DNA of 64,000 nucleotides from Mycolicibacterium neoaurum (GTDB lineage: Bacteria; Actinomycetota; Actinomycetes; Mycobacteriales; Mycobacteriaceae), in assembly GCF_036946495.1 (NCBI RefSeq), contig NZ_JAQIIX010000002.1, positions 1,922,001 to 1,986,000 of the forward strand, read 5' to 3'. Below are positions 39,148 to 48,625 of this stretch, one piece after another; the stretch's first letter is position 1; each line of letters starts with the position of its first letter. The notes under the pieces were generated by a model, which made no database searches, was not told where the DNA came from, and was given only the letters and a program-made list of their open reading frames with translations. The translations under genes and the position numbers were made by a program.

Positions 39148-41106
39148 CTACCAGATGCGGACGCGCCGTTCGGGTTCCAGGTACAGCTCGTCATCGGTGC
39201 CGACCTCGAACGCCTCGTAGAACGCGTCGATATTGCGGATGACGCCGTTGCAGCGGAACTCCGGTGGCGAATGCGGATCGGTGGCCAGGCGCCGAATGGC
39301 TTCGGCATCACGGGATTTGGTGCGCCACACCTGGGCCCAGCCGTACAGCACCCGCTGCACCCCGGTCAGGCCGTCGATCACCGGCGCTTCCTTGCCGTCG
39401 AGGGACAGCTCGTAGGCCAGCAGCGCGATCGACAACCCGCCGAGGTCACCGATGTTCTCCCCGACGGTGAAGGCACCGTTGACGTGGTGTGACGGGTCCA
39501 GCGCCCGCGGGGTGAACTGCTCGTACTGATCGATCAATGCCATTGTGCGCTTGCCGAATTCGGCACGGTCGGCATCGGTCCACCAGTCGACCAAGTTGCC
39601 GTCGCCGTCGTACTTGGCGCCCTGGTCGTCGAAACCGTGGCCGATCTCGTGACCGATCACCGCCCCGATACCGCCGTAGTTGGCGGCGTCGTCTGCCTCG
39701 GCGTCGAAGAACGGCGGCTGCAGGATCGCTGCGGGGAAGACGATCTCATTCATGCCGGGGTTGTAGTAGGCATTCACCGTCTGCGGGGTCATGAACCACT
39801 CGTCGCGGTCCACCGGCCCGCCGAGCTTGGCCAGGTCACGGTCGTATTCGCACGCGTAGCCGCGGCGGTAGTTGCCGTACAGGTCGCCGGCGTCGATCAC
39901 CAGCGCCGAATAGTCCCGCCACTTCGCCGGATAACCGATCTTCGGGGTGAACTTGTCCAGCTTCTCCAGCGCCCGGGTGCGGGTCTCCGGTGTCATCCAC
40001 GGCAGGCTGGTGATGCTGACCCGGTAGGCCTCACGCAGGTTGGCCACCAGCTCGTCCATCCGGGACTTGGCCTCCGGCGGGAAATGCCGGGCCACGTACA
40101 ACTTGCCGACGGCATCGCCCAGCAGGCTCTCGACCAGACCGACACCGCGCTTCCAGCGATCCCGGATGGCCTCGGTCCCCGACAGTGTGCGCCCGTAGAA
40201 CGCGAAGTTCTCGGCAACCAGGTCATCGGTGAGCAGCGAGGCGCGCGCGCTGATCACCCGCCAGCTCAGCCACTGCTTCCACAGCTGGAGGTCTTCGCTC
40301 GCCCACAGTGCGGCGAACGCCGTCAGGTAGTCGGGCTGGCGGACAACCACCTCCGCGGGATTCGCACCCAACGCGCCGACCCAGCGGGACCAGTCGAATC
40401 CCGGTGCTTCGGAGGTCAATTCGGTGAAGGTGCGCAGGTTGTAGGTCAGGTCGGCGTCACGCCGCTTGACGACGTCCCAATGCGCCGCGGCCAGTTTGGT
40501 CTCCAACTCCACGATGCGGCGCGCCGTCTCGGCATGGTCACCGTCTCCGTGAACGAGGGCGAGCATGCGGGCGATGTGCTCGGGGTAGGCGGCCAGGATG
40601 GCGGCATGGGCGGGGTCGCGGTAGTAGGACTCGTCGGGCAGTCCGAGCCCGGACTGGGAGATGTGCAGCAGATAGCGGGTGGAGTCCTTGGAATCGGTGT
40701 CCACGTACACCCCGGCGCCGCCGCCGACGCCGGTGCGCTGCAGGGCGCCGACGACCGCTGCCAGCGCGTCCCGGTCGGCCGCCGCGCTGATGGTGTCCAG
40801 CTCGGCGAGCAGCGGGGCCACGCCGATCCGCGCGACCGCGGCCTCATCCATGAAGGACGCGTAGAGATCGCCGATGCGCTGGGCATCGGGTCCGTCGGCC
40901 GCCGAAGCGGAGGTGATGATGTCGCGTACCTGTTCCTCGGCGCGGTCGGCCAGGGTGCGGAAGGCACCGTCGGTGGCCCGGTCGGCGGGGATTTCGTAAT
41001 CGGTCAGCCAGCGTCCGTTGACGTGGCCGAACAGGTCGTCCTGGGGGCGCACATCGGCGTCGACGTATCGCAGATCGATGCCGGAGCGGAGTTCTGTAGA
41101 CGTCAC
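39148..41106 (-). CDS. zmp1: M13-family zinc metalloprotease Zmp1
   Basis: The product has 652 residues (M. tuberculosis Zmp1 663) and is highly similar along its length. The neprilysin-type zinc site is HEIGH at 486-490 with the third ligand Glu550 in ENIGD. NAYYNPGMNEIVFPAAILQPPFF (substrate-binding NAYY) precedes it, and the C-terminus ends CNGVIRN...RRVRIW. No signal peptide is evident, as in the homologue, which nevertheless acts outside the cell and limits inflammasome activation in pathogenic species. I chose GTG at 41106 because it gives the family N-terminus. It is divergent from omamA with only 39 nt between. Confidence 0.94.
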   Translation of the reverse strand: MTSTELRSGIDLRYVDADVRPQDDLFGHVNGRWLTDYEIPADRATDGAFRTLADRAEEQVRDIITSASAADGPDAQRIGDLYASFMDEAAVARIGVAPLLAELDTISAAADRDALAAVVGALQRTGVGGGAGVYVDTDSKDSTRYLLHISQSGLGLPDESYYRDPAHAAILAAYPEHIARMLALVHGDGDHAETARRIVELETKLAAAHWDVVKRRDADLTYNLRTFTELTSEAPGFDWSRWVGALGANPAEVVVRQPDYLTAFAALWASEDLQLWKQWLSWRVISARASLLTDDLVAENFAFYGRTLSGTEAIRDRWKRGVGLVESLLGDAVGKLYVARHFPPEAKSRMDELVANLREAYRVSITSLPWMTPETRTRALEKLDKFTPKIGYPAKWRDYSALVIDAGDLYGNYRRGYACEYDRDLAKLGGPVDRDEWFMTPQTVNAYYNPGMNEIVFPAAILQPPFFDAEADDAANYGGIGAVIGHEIGHGFDDQGAKYDGDGNLVDWWTDADRAEFGKRTMALIDQYEQFTPRALDPSHHVNGAFTVGENIGDLGGLSIALLAYELSLDGKEAPVIDGLTGVQRVLYGWAQVWRTKSRDAEAIRRLATDPHSPPEFRCNGVIRNIDAFYEAFEVGTDDELYLEPERRVRIW

Positions 41107-41132
41107 ACTCTTATGGTGCCAGAGCTCACCGG

Positions 41133-41138
41133 TAGCCT
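41133..41138 (+). promoter_or_regulatory. -10 element TAGCCT of omamA
   Basis: TAGCCT ends 7 nt before the ATG at 41146, within the 39-nt gap shared with zmp1. Confidence 0.5.
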
Positions 41139-41145
41139 CACGGCC

Positions 41146-41709
41146 ATGCCCGATGAGCAAACCAGGGTGCTGTCCCGTTACGGCATCGCCGGCATCGTCT
41201 TCGGTGTGATCGCCCTGGCCGCCACGGCGCTCGGCGTCATGGTGTGGACCGGACACCGCGCCGACGTGGCCGAACGCACCCATCAGAGCGAGGTCTTACA
41301 GGCGGCGGTGGACTGGACCGCGCTGCTGATCAACATGAACTCCGAGAACGCCCCGCAGAATCTGCAGCAGCTGCGGGATGGCACCGTCGGCCAGCTCAAC
41401 GTCGATTTCGACGCGACCATGACACCGTTCGCCGATCTGGTCGGCAAGCTCAAGTCGCAGACCGTCGGCCAGGTCGAGTCGGTCTCGATCGAGTCCATGC
41501 ACCGGGTTCCGGAGGGTGCCCAGGACACCGATGCGCCCCCCGCCGAGCTCGCCACGGTGGCCTCGCGCACCGACACGGTGCTGGTGGTGGCCACTTCGGT
41601 CAGCCAGAACGCCGGCGCCCAGCCGACCACGGTGCGCTGGAACCTGCGCCTCGGTGTCTCCGATGTCGACGGTTCGCTGCTGATCTCGCGACTGGAGACC
41701 ATCCGATGA
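41146..41709 (+). CDS. omamA: OmamA-like orphaned Mce-associated membrane protein (Rv0199)
   Basis: The product has 187 residues. One membrane helix at about 14-36 is followed by a Mam-type extracytoplasmic domain ending in NLRLGVSDVDGSLLISRLETI. It has the same architecture as Mam1A-D but is outside the mce1 operon. In M. tuberculosis Rv0199 (OmamA) is needed for stability of Mce1 (and Mce4) transporters; I infer the same job here. Its stop overlaps the omamB start as ATGA. An upstream extension of the frame is antisense to zmp1 and not real. Confidence 0.88.
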   Translation: MPDEQTRVLSRYGIAGIVFGVIALAATALGVMVWTGHRADVAERTHQSEVLQAAVDWTALLINMNSENAPQNLQQLRDGTVGQLNVDFDATMTPFADLVGKLKSQTVGQVESVSIESMHRVPEGAQDTDAPPAELATVASRTDTVLVVATSVSQNAGAQPTTVRWNLRLGVSDVDGSLLISRLETIR

Positions 41710-42395
41710 TCAACCGGTTACGAGTCGTGGGCGTCGACATCCTGGCGCCGGCGTTGGCGATCCTGGCGCTGGTGTTCATCGGCAGTGCGCTGGATTGGCC
41801 GCGTTGGTGGGTGGCGGTGTGCACGGCGTTGTGCCTGCTGATCCTGCAGGGCGTGGTGGTCAACGCGGTGTTGTTCCGCCGCGATGGTGTCACCGTGGGC
41901 ACCGATGACGACGGGCCGCTGCTGCGGTTGGGGGTCGTGGCGACCGCCACCGTCCTCGCGGTCGCGGCAGTCTTCGTCGGCTATATCCGGTGGACCGTCC
42001 CCGACCGCGACCTCGGCCGTGACAGCGCCGAGGTCGTCGGTATCGCCAGCAGCGTCGCGGAGGCCTCGGCGACGTTCAGTCCGAGCAGTCCGAACACCGG
42101 CATCGACCGCGCGACCGCATTGATGTCGCCGGAGCGGGCCGAGAGCTATCGCAACGAATTCCAGGCCGTGGCAAAGGATTTGACCAGCCGCAATGTCTCC
42201 GGTCAGGCGCAGACGGTCTCGGCAGGGGTGGAGGCGATCGGTCCGGCGGCGGCCAGCGTCGCCGTCGTCATGCGCGGTACCCAGAACACCCCCGGTAAAC
42301 CGGCCGATGTCGCGGTGCTGGCACTGCGGGTCACGCTCGCAAAGACCGATGGCACGTGGCTGGTGACCGATGTGACGCCGATCAACGCCCGCTGA
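41706..42395 (+). CDS. omamB: OmamB-like Mce-associated membrane protein (Rv0200)
   Basis: A 229-residue protein, the same length as Rv0200. Three hydrophobic helices (about 11-30, 36-55 and 78-98) precede a Mam-type domain that ends TLAKTDGTWLVTDVTPINAR. Translational coupling to omamA (ATGA) suggests that the two act together on Mce transporters. It converges on the Rv0201c-like gene with an 18-nt gap. Confidence 0.88.
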   Translation: MINRLRVVGVDILAPALAILALVFIGSALDWPRWWVAVCTALCLLILQGVVVNAVLFRRDGVTVGTDDDGPLLRLGVVATATVLAVAAVFVGYIRWTVPDRDLGRDSAEVVGIASSVAEASATFSPSSPNTGIDRATALMSPERAESYRNEFQAVAKDLTSRNVSGQAQTVSAGVEAIGPAAASVAVVMRGTQNTPGKPADVAVLALRVTLAKTDGTWLVTDVTPINAR

Positions 42396-42413
42396 CGTCG
42401 GCCGGGTCTGCGG

Positions 42414-42899
42414 TCAGCGTTCGGCGGAGGCCTGGGCGCGCTGGGCGCGGATCCTGGCGAACCGGTCGGAGAGCCTGCGCATCCGGATCATCAGGGTCGC
42501 CGGGGGCGAACCCTTCTCCTCGAGCCACCCGGTGAGGTCCTCGCCGGGCACCCCGATCCGCGATGCGAATTCCGGGACGCCGAGCCCGGAACGTTCCAGG
42601 AGTTCGCGGATGTGCCGGGCCACCTCGGCGCGCTCGTTGGCCTCAAGATGCGCGCGGGCCTTGTCCAGCACCTCGGCCAGCGCCTTGGACACCCCGTACG
42701 GGTGCGCAGTGTCGAGCACCTCTTCGACCTGACGCGCGGTGCGGCCGAACGGATCCCGCTTGATGGCCGCGGCGATGCGCTGCCATACCGCCAGGTCGTC
42801 GTTGTCCAGCGCGGCGCGGATGGCCGAGGTCGGCCAGAATTCGACGGGCCGTCCGTCGGCCGCCGGGGACACGTCAGCGGGCTGCGCTGCCACCGTCAC
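42414..42899 (-). CDS. Conserved HTH-like protein (Rv0201c orthologue)
   Basis: The product has 161 residues (Rv0201c 166). The N-terminal half is helical (WPTSAIRAALDNDDLAVWQRIAAAIKRDPFGRTARQVEEVL). The C-terminal half resembles an XRE-type helix-turn-helix (RELLERSGLGVPEFASRIGVPGEDLTGWLEEKG). DNA binding is a guess from this pattern. GTG at 42899 overlaps the mmpL11 stop as GTGA, with GGAGG just upstream, so it is co-expressed with mmpL11. Confidence 0.8.
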   Translation of the reverse strand: MTVAAQPADVSPAADGRPVEFWPTSAIRAALDNDDLAVWQRIAAAIKRDPFGRTARQVEEVLDTAHPYGVSKALAEVLDKARAHLEANERAEVARHIRELLERSGLGVPEFASRIGVPGEDLTGWLEEKGSPPATLMIRMRRLSDRFARIRAQRAQASAER

Positions 42900-45763
42900 C
42901 TCGCCTCCTCCAGCTCTGTTCTGTCGAGCATCGCCACCGCCACCGAAAGGCATCGCTGCCGAACCTGGTCCCAATCGGTCTCGACCGGTGCGTCCGGGTC
43001 GTCCGACGGCCGTGGGTCGGCAAGCCTGCGGACGAGCTGGGTGGCGACCCAGTGCGCCCGAGGGCGCTGTCCACAGTAATACCGGTCCATGCCGGTGAGG
43101 ACGCGGGCCGCGGTGTCGGTCTCCATCGAATCGACCAGCCGGGCGAACTCGGCATAGTCGCGGGTGGTGTTGCGACACATCAGCAGATAGCTCTTCATCC
43201 GCAGCGTCTCGGCGCCGGTCGGGATCAGCAACCGGTCGCCGGTGGGTAGTTGCACGGTGGTCGCCTCGATGGGGCTGCGGCGTTGGACGGGCAGCCGCTC
43301 GGAATCCGATGCGGTCTCCAGCGCGTCGAGCGCGACGTTGATCCTGCCGCGCCACATCGTCACCGGGTGCACGGGCCGGGTGACCGAACCGGTCGAGGTG
43401 ATCGTGGGCAGCCGCCCGGACAGCCGGCGTTCCCCCGGGGCGGGGCCGCAGCCGGTGAAGGCCAGCGGATCGGCGACCACGACGGTCTGCGGGGCCAGCC
43501 GCTTGAGCTTGGCGGCGGACTTGACCACCATGCGCAGATCGGCGCCGGGAGCGGCAAGGGCCGTCTCGGGCACCAGCACCAGGTCGCTGATATCGACCTT
43601 GGGCAGCGGTTTCTCGAAATCCACCGACGGCAGGATGCGGTCGAGCCAGCGCGGCAGCCACCAGTTCCACTCGTCGAACATCGCCATCAACGCCGGCACC
43701 AGGACCAGCCGCACGATCGTGGCGTCGACCGCGATGGCCGTCGCGCACGCGACGCCGATCTGGGCCACCAGCGGCATCCCCGCGAAGGCGAACCCGATGA
43801 AGACCGCGATCATGATCAACGCCGCGCTGGTGATGGTGCGCGCACTGGTGGAGATGCCGTAGGCGACCGCGTCGCGGGTGTTGTTGGTGATCAGGAAGCG
43901 TTCCCGGATGCGGGTGAGCAGGAAGATCTCGTAGTCCATCGAGAGCCCGAACGTCATCGCCAACACCAACGGAGGCACCGTGCTGTCCAGCGATTCCAGC
44001 GGGGCGAACCCGAGGTCCTCCAACCAGCCCCACTGGAAGACGACCACCAGGCTGCCGTAGGCGGCCGCGACCGACAGCACGGTCATCAGCACGCCCTTGA
44101 GCGCGAGGAACACCGACCTGATCGCGATCAGCAGCATCACGAAGGCGATCACGGCGACGAAGACGAACACCCACGGCTGGGCCTTGGACACCTGGTCGTC
44201 GAAATCCTTGATCAGCGCGGTCGGCCCGCCGACGTCGATCTGCGCATTGCCGATGTCCAGTTTGGGTAGCTCGGTACGCATCCAGTCGACCGCGTCCCGG
44301 GCCCGAAAGTCCTCGGGGTCCACCGAGAGCACTGCCGAGAGCAACGCGCTGTCGTTGTCCTTGCCGAGCACCGGCGGTGTCACGGCCGCCACATCGGGTC
44401 CCTCGGCCATGGTGCGGCCCACGGTGGCCAGCGCCGCCTGCGCGGCGGGACCGTCGGCCTGTCCGTCGGGGAAGGTGACCATCACCCGGACCGGGCCCAG
44501 CGCGCCGGGACCGAGCGCCTCGGCGGCAGCGTTCACCCCACCGCGAATCTCGTGACTGGGGTCGAACTGGCGCAGCATGCTGTTGCCCAGGGTCATCCCG
44601 AACGCGGGGGCGGCCATCACCAGCAGCATCACCGCCGCGCACGACGCCGACACCCACGGCCGGCGCATCACCGCGCCGATCCAGCGCGTCCAGAATCGCG
44701 ACTGGGTGGTGTCGGGGCGCCGGGACCAGTGCAGCAGCCTCGATCGTTTGGCCGCCGAGCGTCCGAATGTCGCCAGCACCGCAGGGATCAAGGTTGTCGA
44801 GGTCAACACCGCGACCGCCACCGCGAGGATGGCTCCGGTGGCCATCGATTGCAGGATCGGGGTGTTGATCAGATAGATGCCACTGACCGAGGCGATCACC
44901 GTCAGACCGGACAACACGACCGCCAGCCCCGAGGTCGCCATCGCGCCGTCGATGGCCTGGGCCGAATCGCGTCCCGCCCGCAGCTCCTCCCGATAGCGCA
45001 TCAGGATGAACAGCGAGTAGTCCACCGCCACCGCGATGCCGAACATGGACACCGTCGAGGTGGCGAACACCGACATGGCCATCACATGGGACAGCAGGAA
45101 CACCACGCCCATGGTGACCACCACGGTGCAGACGCCGAGCAGCAGCGGCATGGCGGCCGCGGCCAGCGACCCGAAGACCGCCAGCAGGATGATCAGGACG
45201 ACCGGCGCGTTCCACTTCTCGGCCTGCGCGATGTCATGTTTGGTGGCCTGTTGCGCAGCGGCGCCGAGCGCGCCCTGGCCGATGACGTAGAGCCGGACCT
45301 TGCCGTTGTCGGACAGGCCTGCCTGCTCACCCTCGATACCGACCTTGTCGCGCAATTGGTTGGCGATATCGACCGCGCCGCTGTTGTTGAAGTCGACCTT
45401 CAACTGCACGACGTAGGGCCGGTCGGGTGCGGGCGGCGGTTGCTGCGGGTTGGGTGCCTCGGTGACCGAGGGCACCTCTCCGGCGATCCGCCGCAGCTGC
45501 GCGACGGCCTCGTTCATATCCTCGAAGGACGCGTCGGCGCGCGGCACCGCCACCAGCGCCAGCGGTGAGGCGCCCTGGTCGGGGAACTGTTCTTCGAGCT
45601 GGTGCTGAAGGTCCAGGGACTGCGAGCCGGCGACCTCGAACCCGCCGCCGGTGAGCCGGTCGGAGTGGTTGATGGCCAGGTATACGGAGGGCACGAGAAG
45701 CAGCACCCATACGACAAACACCGCCCAGCGATATCTGCGCAGGCTGCTGCTCAAGCGCATCAT
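42896..45763 (-). CDS. mmpL11: MmpL11 RND-type lipid/haem transporter
   Basis: The product has 955 residues (M. tuberculosis MmpL11 966). It has twelve membrane helices in two RND halves, each with an extracytoplasmic domain. The two conserved Asp-Tyr pairs for proton relay are in AVDYSLFILMRYREEL and SMDYEIFLLTRIRERF. A cytosolic C-terminal domain of ~230 residues follows. MmpL11 exports wax ester and mycolate-containing lipids for biofilm and has been linked to haem uptake. ATG at 45763 gives the family N-terminus MMRLS. The Rv0203-type haemophore gene is divergent upstream, as in M. tuberculosis. Confidence 0.95.
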   Translation of the reverse strand: MMRLSSSLRRYRWAVFVVWVLLLVPSVYLAINHSDRLTGGGFEVAGSQSLDLQHQLEEQFPDQGASPLALVAVPRADASFEDMNEAVAQLRRIAGEVPSVTEAPNPQQPPPAPDRPYVVQLKVDFNNSGAVDIANQLRDKVGIEGEQAGLSDNGKVRLYVIGQGALGAAAQQATKHDIAQAEKWNAPVVLIILLAVFGSLAAAAMPLLLGVCTVVVTMGVVFLLSHVMAMSVFATSTVSMFGIAVAVDYSLFILMRYREELRAGRDSAQAIDGAMATSGLAVVLSGLTVIASVSGIYLINTPILQSMATGAILAVAVAVLTSTTLIPAVLATFGRSAAKRSRLLHWSRRPDTTQSRFWTRWIGAVMRRPWVSASCAAVMLLVMAAPAFGMTLGNSMLRQFDPSHEIRGGVNAAAEALGPGALGPVRVMVTFPDGQADGPAAQAALATVGRTMAEGPDVAAVTPPVLGKDNDSALLSAVLSVDPEDFRARDAVDWMRTELPKLDIGNAQIDVGGPTALIKDFDDQVSKAQPWVFVFVAVIAFVMLLIAIRSVFLALKGVLMTVLSVAAAYGSLVVVFQWGWLEDLGFAPLESLDSTVPPLVLAMTFGLSMDYEIFLLTRIRERFLITNNTRDAVAYGISTSARTITSAALIMIAVFIGFAFAGMPLVAQIGVACATAIAVDATIVRLVLVPALMAMFDEWNWWLPRWLDRILPSVDFEKPLPKVDISDLVLVPETALAAPGADLRMVVKSAAKLKRLAPQTVVVADPLAFTGCGPAPGERRLSGRLPTITSTGSVTRPVHPVTMWRGRINVALDALETASDSERLPVQRRSPIEATTVQLPTGDRLLIPTGAETLRMKSYLLMCRNTTRDYAEFARLVDSMETDTAARVLTGMDRYYCGQRPRAHWVATQLVRRLADPRPSDDPDAPVETDWDQVRQRCLSVAVAMLDRTELEEAR

Positions 45764-46038
45764 GAACTGCTGGATGGCGCCCCTGGCCTTTCTCCCCGGC
45801 TGCTGGTAAGCGTGAGCGTACCGCAGCTTGCTGTGGGACGAGGAGCGCCAGATACCGGTTGTGACCACCTCGCAACGTCGGCTCCTCGGCACCACCTGCG
45901 AGTTTGCTGTGCCGGTTGGCCCGGTGATCGGGCAGATGGCATGATGGCGGCTGGTCGTTCCGGGTCGGGGATACGTGCCGTGTCGAAAGTGGGAGTTCGC
46001 ACCGCGCCAGCGGTGTCCCACCCGAAGGAGATCTCCCG

Positions 46039-46572
46039 ATGAATCTGATTCCCAGCGGTTCCGCCGCATTGCGTCGCGGCCTGTGGGCGGCATTCGCTGG
46101 TTGCCTGGCCGCCGGTGGTGTGGCCGCGGTCATCTCGGCGCCGGGCGCCGGGGCCGAGACCGATCCGTGTGAGGCCAGCGAGATCGCCAAGACCATCGGT
46201 TCGGTGGCGACCTCGATGGGCAACTATCTCGACACCCACCCGGATACCAATCAGGCTTTGACCGCGATCGCCGCGCAACCCGCCGGACCGCAGTCCCTCG
46301 CCGCCGCCAAGGCCTACTTCGACGCCAAGCCGGGCGCTGCCAAGGACATCCAGCGCCTGCAAGCGCCCCTGGTGCGGTTGTCGACGCAGTGTCAGCTGCC
46401 GATCTCGCTGCCTCAGGTGCTCGGCCTGATGCAGGCCGTCCAGCAGCCGGCCACCGGCGCGCCCGCTGCCGGGTCGCCGACGGCCGGACTGCCGGCCGCC
46501 GGGGACGCAGTCAGTCCCGTCGCCCAGGGCACCGGGGCCCTGCCCGGCCCGGTCCTCCGCGCGATTCCGTAG
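46039..46572 (+). CDS. Secreted haem-binding protein (Rv0203-type haemophore)
   Basis: A 177-residue exported protein: signal peptide to about GAGA (residue ~39), then a small helical MHB (haemophore haem-binding) domain with Cys at TDPCEAS and STQCQLP that can form a disulfide, and SMGNYLDTHPDTNQAL. An extra ~45-residue Ala/Pro/Gly tail is not in Rv0203 (136 residues). AAGGAG lies at an ideal distance before the ATG. Rv0203 hands haem to MmpL3 and MmpL11; the divergent mmpL11 here supports the same role. Confidence 0.85.
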   Translation: MNLIPSGSAALRRGLWAAFAGCLAAGGVAAVISAPGAGAETDPCEASEIAKTIGSVATSMGNYLDTHPDTNQALTAIAAQPAGPQSLAAAKAYFDAKPGAAKDIQRLQAPLVRLSTQCQLPISLPQVLGLMQAVQQPATGAPAAGSPTAGLPAAGDAVSPVAQGTGALPGPVLRAIP

Positions 46573-46579
46573 CGCGCGC

Positions 46580-46585
46580 CATAAT
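46580..46585 (+). promoter_or_regulatory. -10 element CATAAT of the response-regulator gene
   Basis: CATAAT, one mismatch from TATAAT, ends 6 nt before the GTG at 46592. It suggests a leaderless transcript separate from the haemophore gene. Confidence 0.5.
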
Positions 46586-46591
46586 CCAGAG

Positions 46592-47314
46592 GTGCGCACC
46601 ACGCTGGAACACTCCCCATCCGACAGCACCGGCCGCACGGTGTTGATGGTCGACGACGACCCGGATGTCCGGACCTCGGTCGCGCGCGGCCTGCGGCATT
46701 CCGGGTTCGACGTGCGGGTGGCCTCCAACGGTCGCGAGGCGCTGCGGCTGCTGGCCAGCGAGGCCCATGACGCGCTGGTGCTCGACGTGCAGATGCCCGA
46801 ACTCGACGGCGTGGCGGTGGTGACGGCACTGCGGGCGCTGGGCAACGAGATCCCGATCTGTGTGCTCTCGGCCCGCGACACCGTCAACGACCGGATCGCC
46901 GGTCTGGAGGCCGGCGCCGACGACTACCTGACCAAGCCGTTCGATCTCGGTGAGCTGGTGGCCCGGTTGCATGCGCTGCTGCGCCGCGCCAGTCATGCCG
47001 AACGCGAATCCGATGTGATGATCGTGGGGCCGCTGACCATCGATACCGCCCGCCGACTGGTCTATGTCGACGGGGAACGGGCCGATCTGACCAAACGCGA
47101 ATTCGACCTGCTCGCGGTGCTGGCCGAGAACGCGGGGGTGGTGCTGTCTCGGCAGCGGCTGCTCGAGTTGGTGTGGGGCTACGACTTCGACGTCGACACC
47201 AACGTCGCCGATGTGTTCATCTCTTACCTGCGGCGCAAGCTGGAGCGTGAGGATCGCCCCCGGGTCATCCACACGGTCCGCGGAATCGGTTACGTGCTGC
47301 GGGAGGAGGCGTAG
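46592..47314 (+). CDS. OmpR/PrrA-type response regulator
   Basis: The product has 240 residues. The receiver domain (about 16-130) has the acidic pair DDD at 21-23, phospho-acceptor Asp65 (LVLDVQMPELDG) and Lys115. The OmpR winged helix (about 145-238) ends in FISYLRRKLEREDRPRVIHTVRGIGYVL. The sequence is very close to M. tuberculosis PrrA in both domains but sits in a different place, so it may be a PrrA paralogue. Its sensor kinase follows after 3 nt. Confidence 0.93.
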   Translation: MRTTLEHSPSDSTGRTVLMVDDDPDVRTSVARGLRHSGFDVRVASNGREALRLLASEAHDALVLDVQMPELDGVAVVTALRALGNEIPICVLSARDTVNDRIAGLEAGADDYLTKPFDLGELVARLHALLRRASHAERESDVMIVGPLTIDTARRLVYVDGERADLTKREFDLLAVLAENAGVVLSRQRLLELVWGYDFDVDTNVADVFISYLRRKLEREDRPRVIHTVRGIGYVLREEA

Positions 47315-47317
47315 TTC

Positions 47318-48625
47318 GTGGCTCGGTTGTCGCTTCGCACCCGGGTCGCCATCGCCTCCGCCGTCGCGGCGGCCGCCGTGGTCGCCGGTTTCACCGTGCT
47401 GACATCGGTCGTGCTGGCCAACAACGATGCCGCACAACTGGATCGACGCCTGGATTCGATCGTCGAGGCCAGCATGTTCCCCGAACAGCTCTCCGACCCC
47501 AGACGCGGAGTCCTGACCACCGGCCGGTCACGTTCCACCGGTCAGGTGGTCTTCCAGCGTGGGTTCCAGCTGCCGGCGTTGGCGCCGGGCACCGAGACCG
47601 TGGAGGTCAACGGGGTGGAGTACCGGGTGCGGACCATCCCGATGAACCAGCAGGGTGGTGGCATCCTGCTGTCGCTAGGTATCCGTGCTGACAGTATCCT
47701 GTTGAGCCCCACAAGGATTCCGGTGTACCTCGCGGTGGGCGTGCTCACCGTCCTGGTGGCCGGCGGGTTCGGCTGGCTGCTGGCCGGCCCCGCGGTGAGC
47801 CCGCTGCGGCGGCTGACCGAGCAAACGAAATCGCTCGGCAGCGGCGGGGTGCCGAATGTGAAGGGTGCCCGTGAGGCCGAGGAACTTTCCGACGCGATGG
47901 CGGGCATGCTGAGCAGGTTGGCCGCCGCGCAGCAGGCCACCACCCGATCACTGCAGGCCGCTCAGGATTTCGCGGCCAATGCCGCTCACGAACTGCGCAC
48001 TCCGCTGACGGCCATGCGAGCGGATCTGGACACGCTGCGCATCCACGACCTGCCCGCCGAGGAGCGCGACGAGGTGGTTGCCGATCTGCTGCGCGCCCAG
48101 CGCCGGGTGGAGGCCACCATCACCGCGCTGGGGCAGTTGGCCTCGGGACAACTCGCCCAGGCCGAGGACCGCGAGCTGATCGACGTCACGGACATGCTGG
48201 ACCGGGTGGTGCGGGAGAACGCGCGGGTGCATCCCACCGTGGACATCACAGTGGCCGGCGATGACCACTTCACGGTGTGGGGCTGGCCGGGTGGGTTGCG
48301 GTTGGCGGTCGACAATCTGGTGCGCAATGCCGCGACCAATGGTGGTGCCGGCCGGATCGTGCTGACCTGCAAGCGGTTACCCGACCGCGTGCAGATCGTG
48401 GTCGACGATGACGGCTGCGGCCTACCCGCCGAGGAACGCACGGTGGTGCTGGGCCGATTCGCCCGCGGCAGCACCGCCGCGCCCGGCGGTTCGGGGCTCG
48501 GGCTCGCGCTGGTCACCCAGCAGGCCGCACTGCACGGTGGGCGGCTCGAACTCGACGACAGCCCGCTGGGTGGCCTGCGCGCCACCCTGACCATCGCCGA
48601 ACGCGCACCCGACCAGATCACCTAG
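47318..48625 (+). CDS. PrrB-type sensor histidine kinase
   Basis: The product has 435 residues. Two membrane helices (about 11-35 and 134-158) frame a ~100-residue sensor domain; HAMP (about 156-208) and HisKA with His224 (NAAHELRTPL) follow. The ATPase domain has N-box DNLVRNAATNGG, VDDDGCGLP and GSGLGLAL. It should phosphorylate the upstream regulator. The signal is unknown. Its 3' end overlaps the convergent fatty-acid-hydroxylase-family gene by 4 nt. Confidence 0.92.
   Translation: MARLSLRTRVAIASAVAAAAVVAGFTVLTSVVLANNDAAQLDRRLDSIVEASMFPEQLSDPRRGVLTTGRSRSTGQVVFQRGFQLPALAPGTETVEVNGVEYRVRTIPMNQQGGGILLSLGIRADSILLSPTRIPVYLAVGVLTVLVAGGFGWLLAGPAVSPLRRLTEQTKSLGSGGVPNVKGAREAEELSDAMAGMLSRLAAAQQATTRSLQAAQDFAANAAHELRTPLTAMRADLDTLRIHDLPAEERDEVVADLLRAQRRVEATITALGQLASGQLAQAEDRELIDVTDMLDRVVRENARVHPTVDITVAGDDHFTVWGWPGGLRLAVDNLVRNAATNGGAGRIVLTCKRLPDRVQIVVDDDGCGLPAEERTVVLGRFARGSTAAPGGSGLGLALVTQQAALHGGRLELDDSPLGGLRATLTIAERAPDQIT

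Noticed and set aside
40000..40230. Antisense ORFs inside zmp1, topoisomerase and mmpL11 of 60-340 codons.
   Set aside because: They have no ribosome-binding sites or families and mirror the codon bias of the real genes.
39637..41145. An open frame on + that would make OmamA 690 residues long.
   Set aside because: The upstream part is antisense to zmp1; the Mam architecture and -10 element fit ATG 41146.
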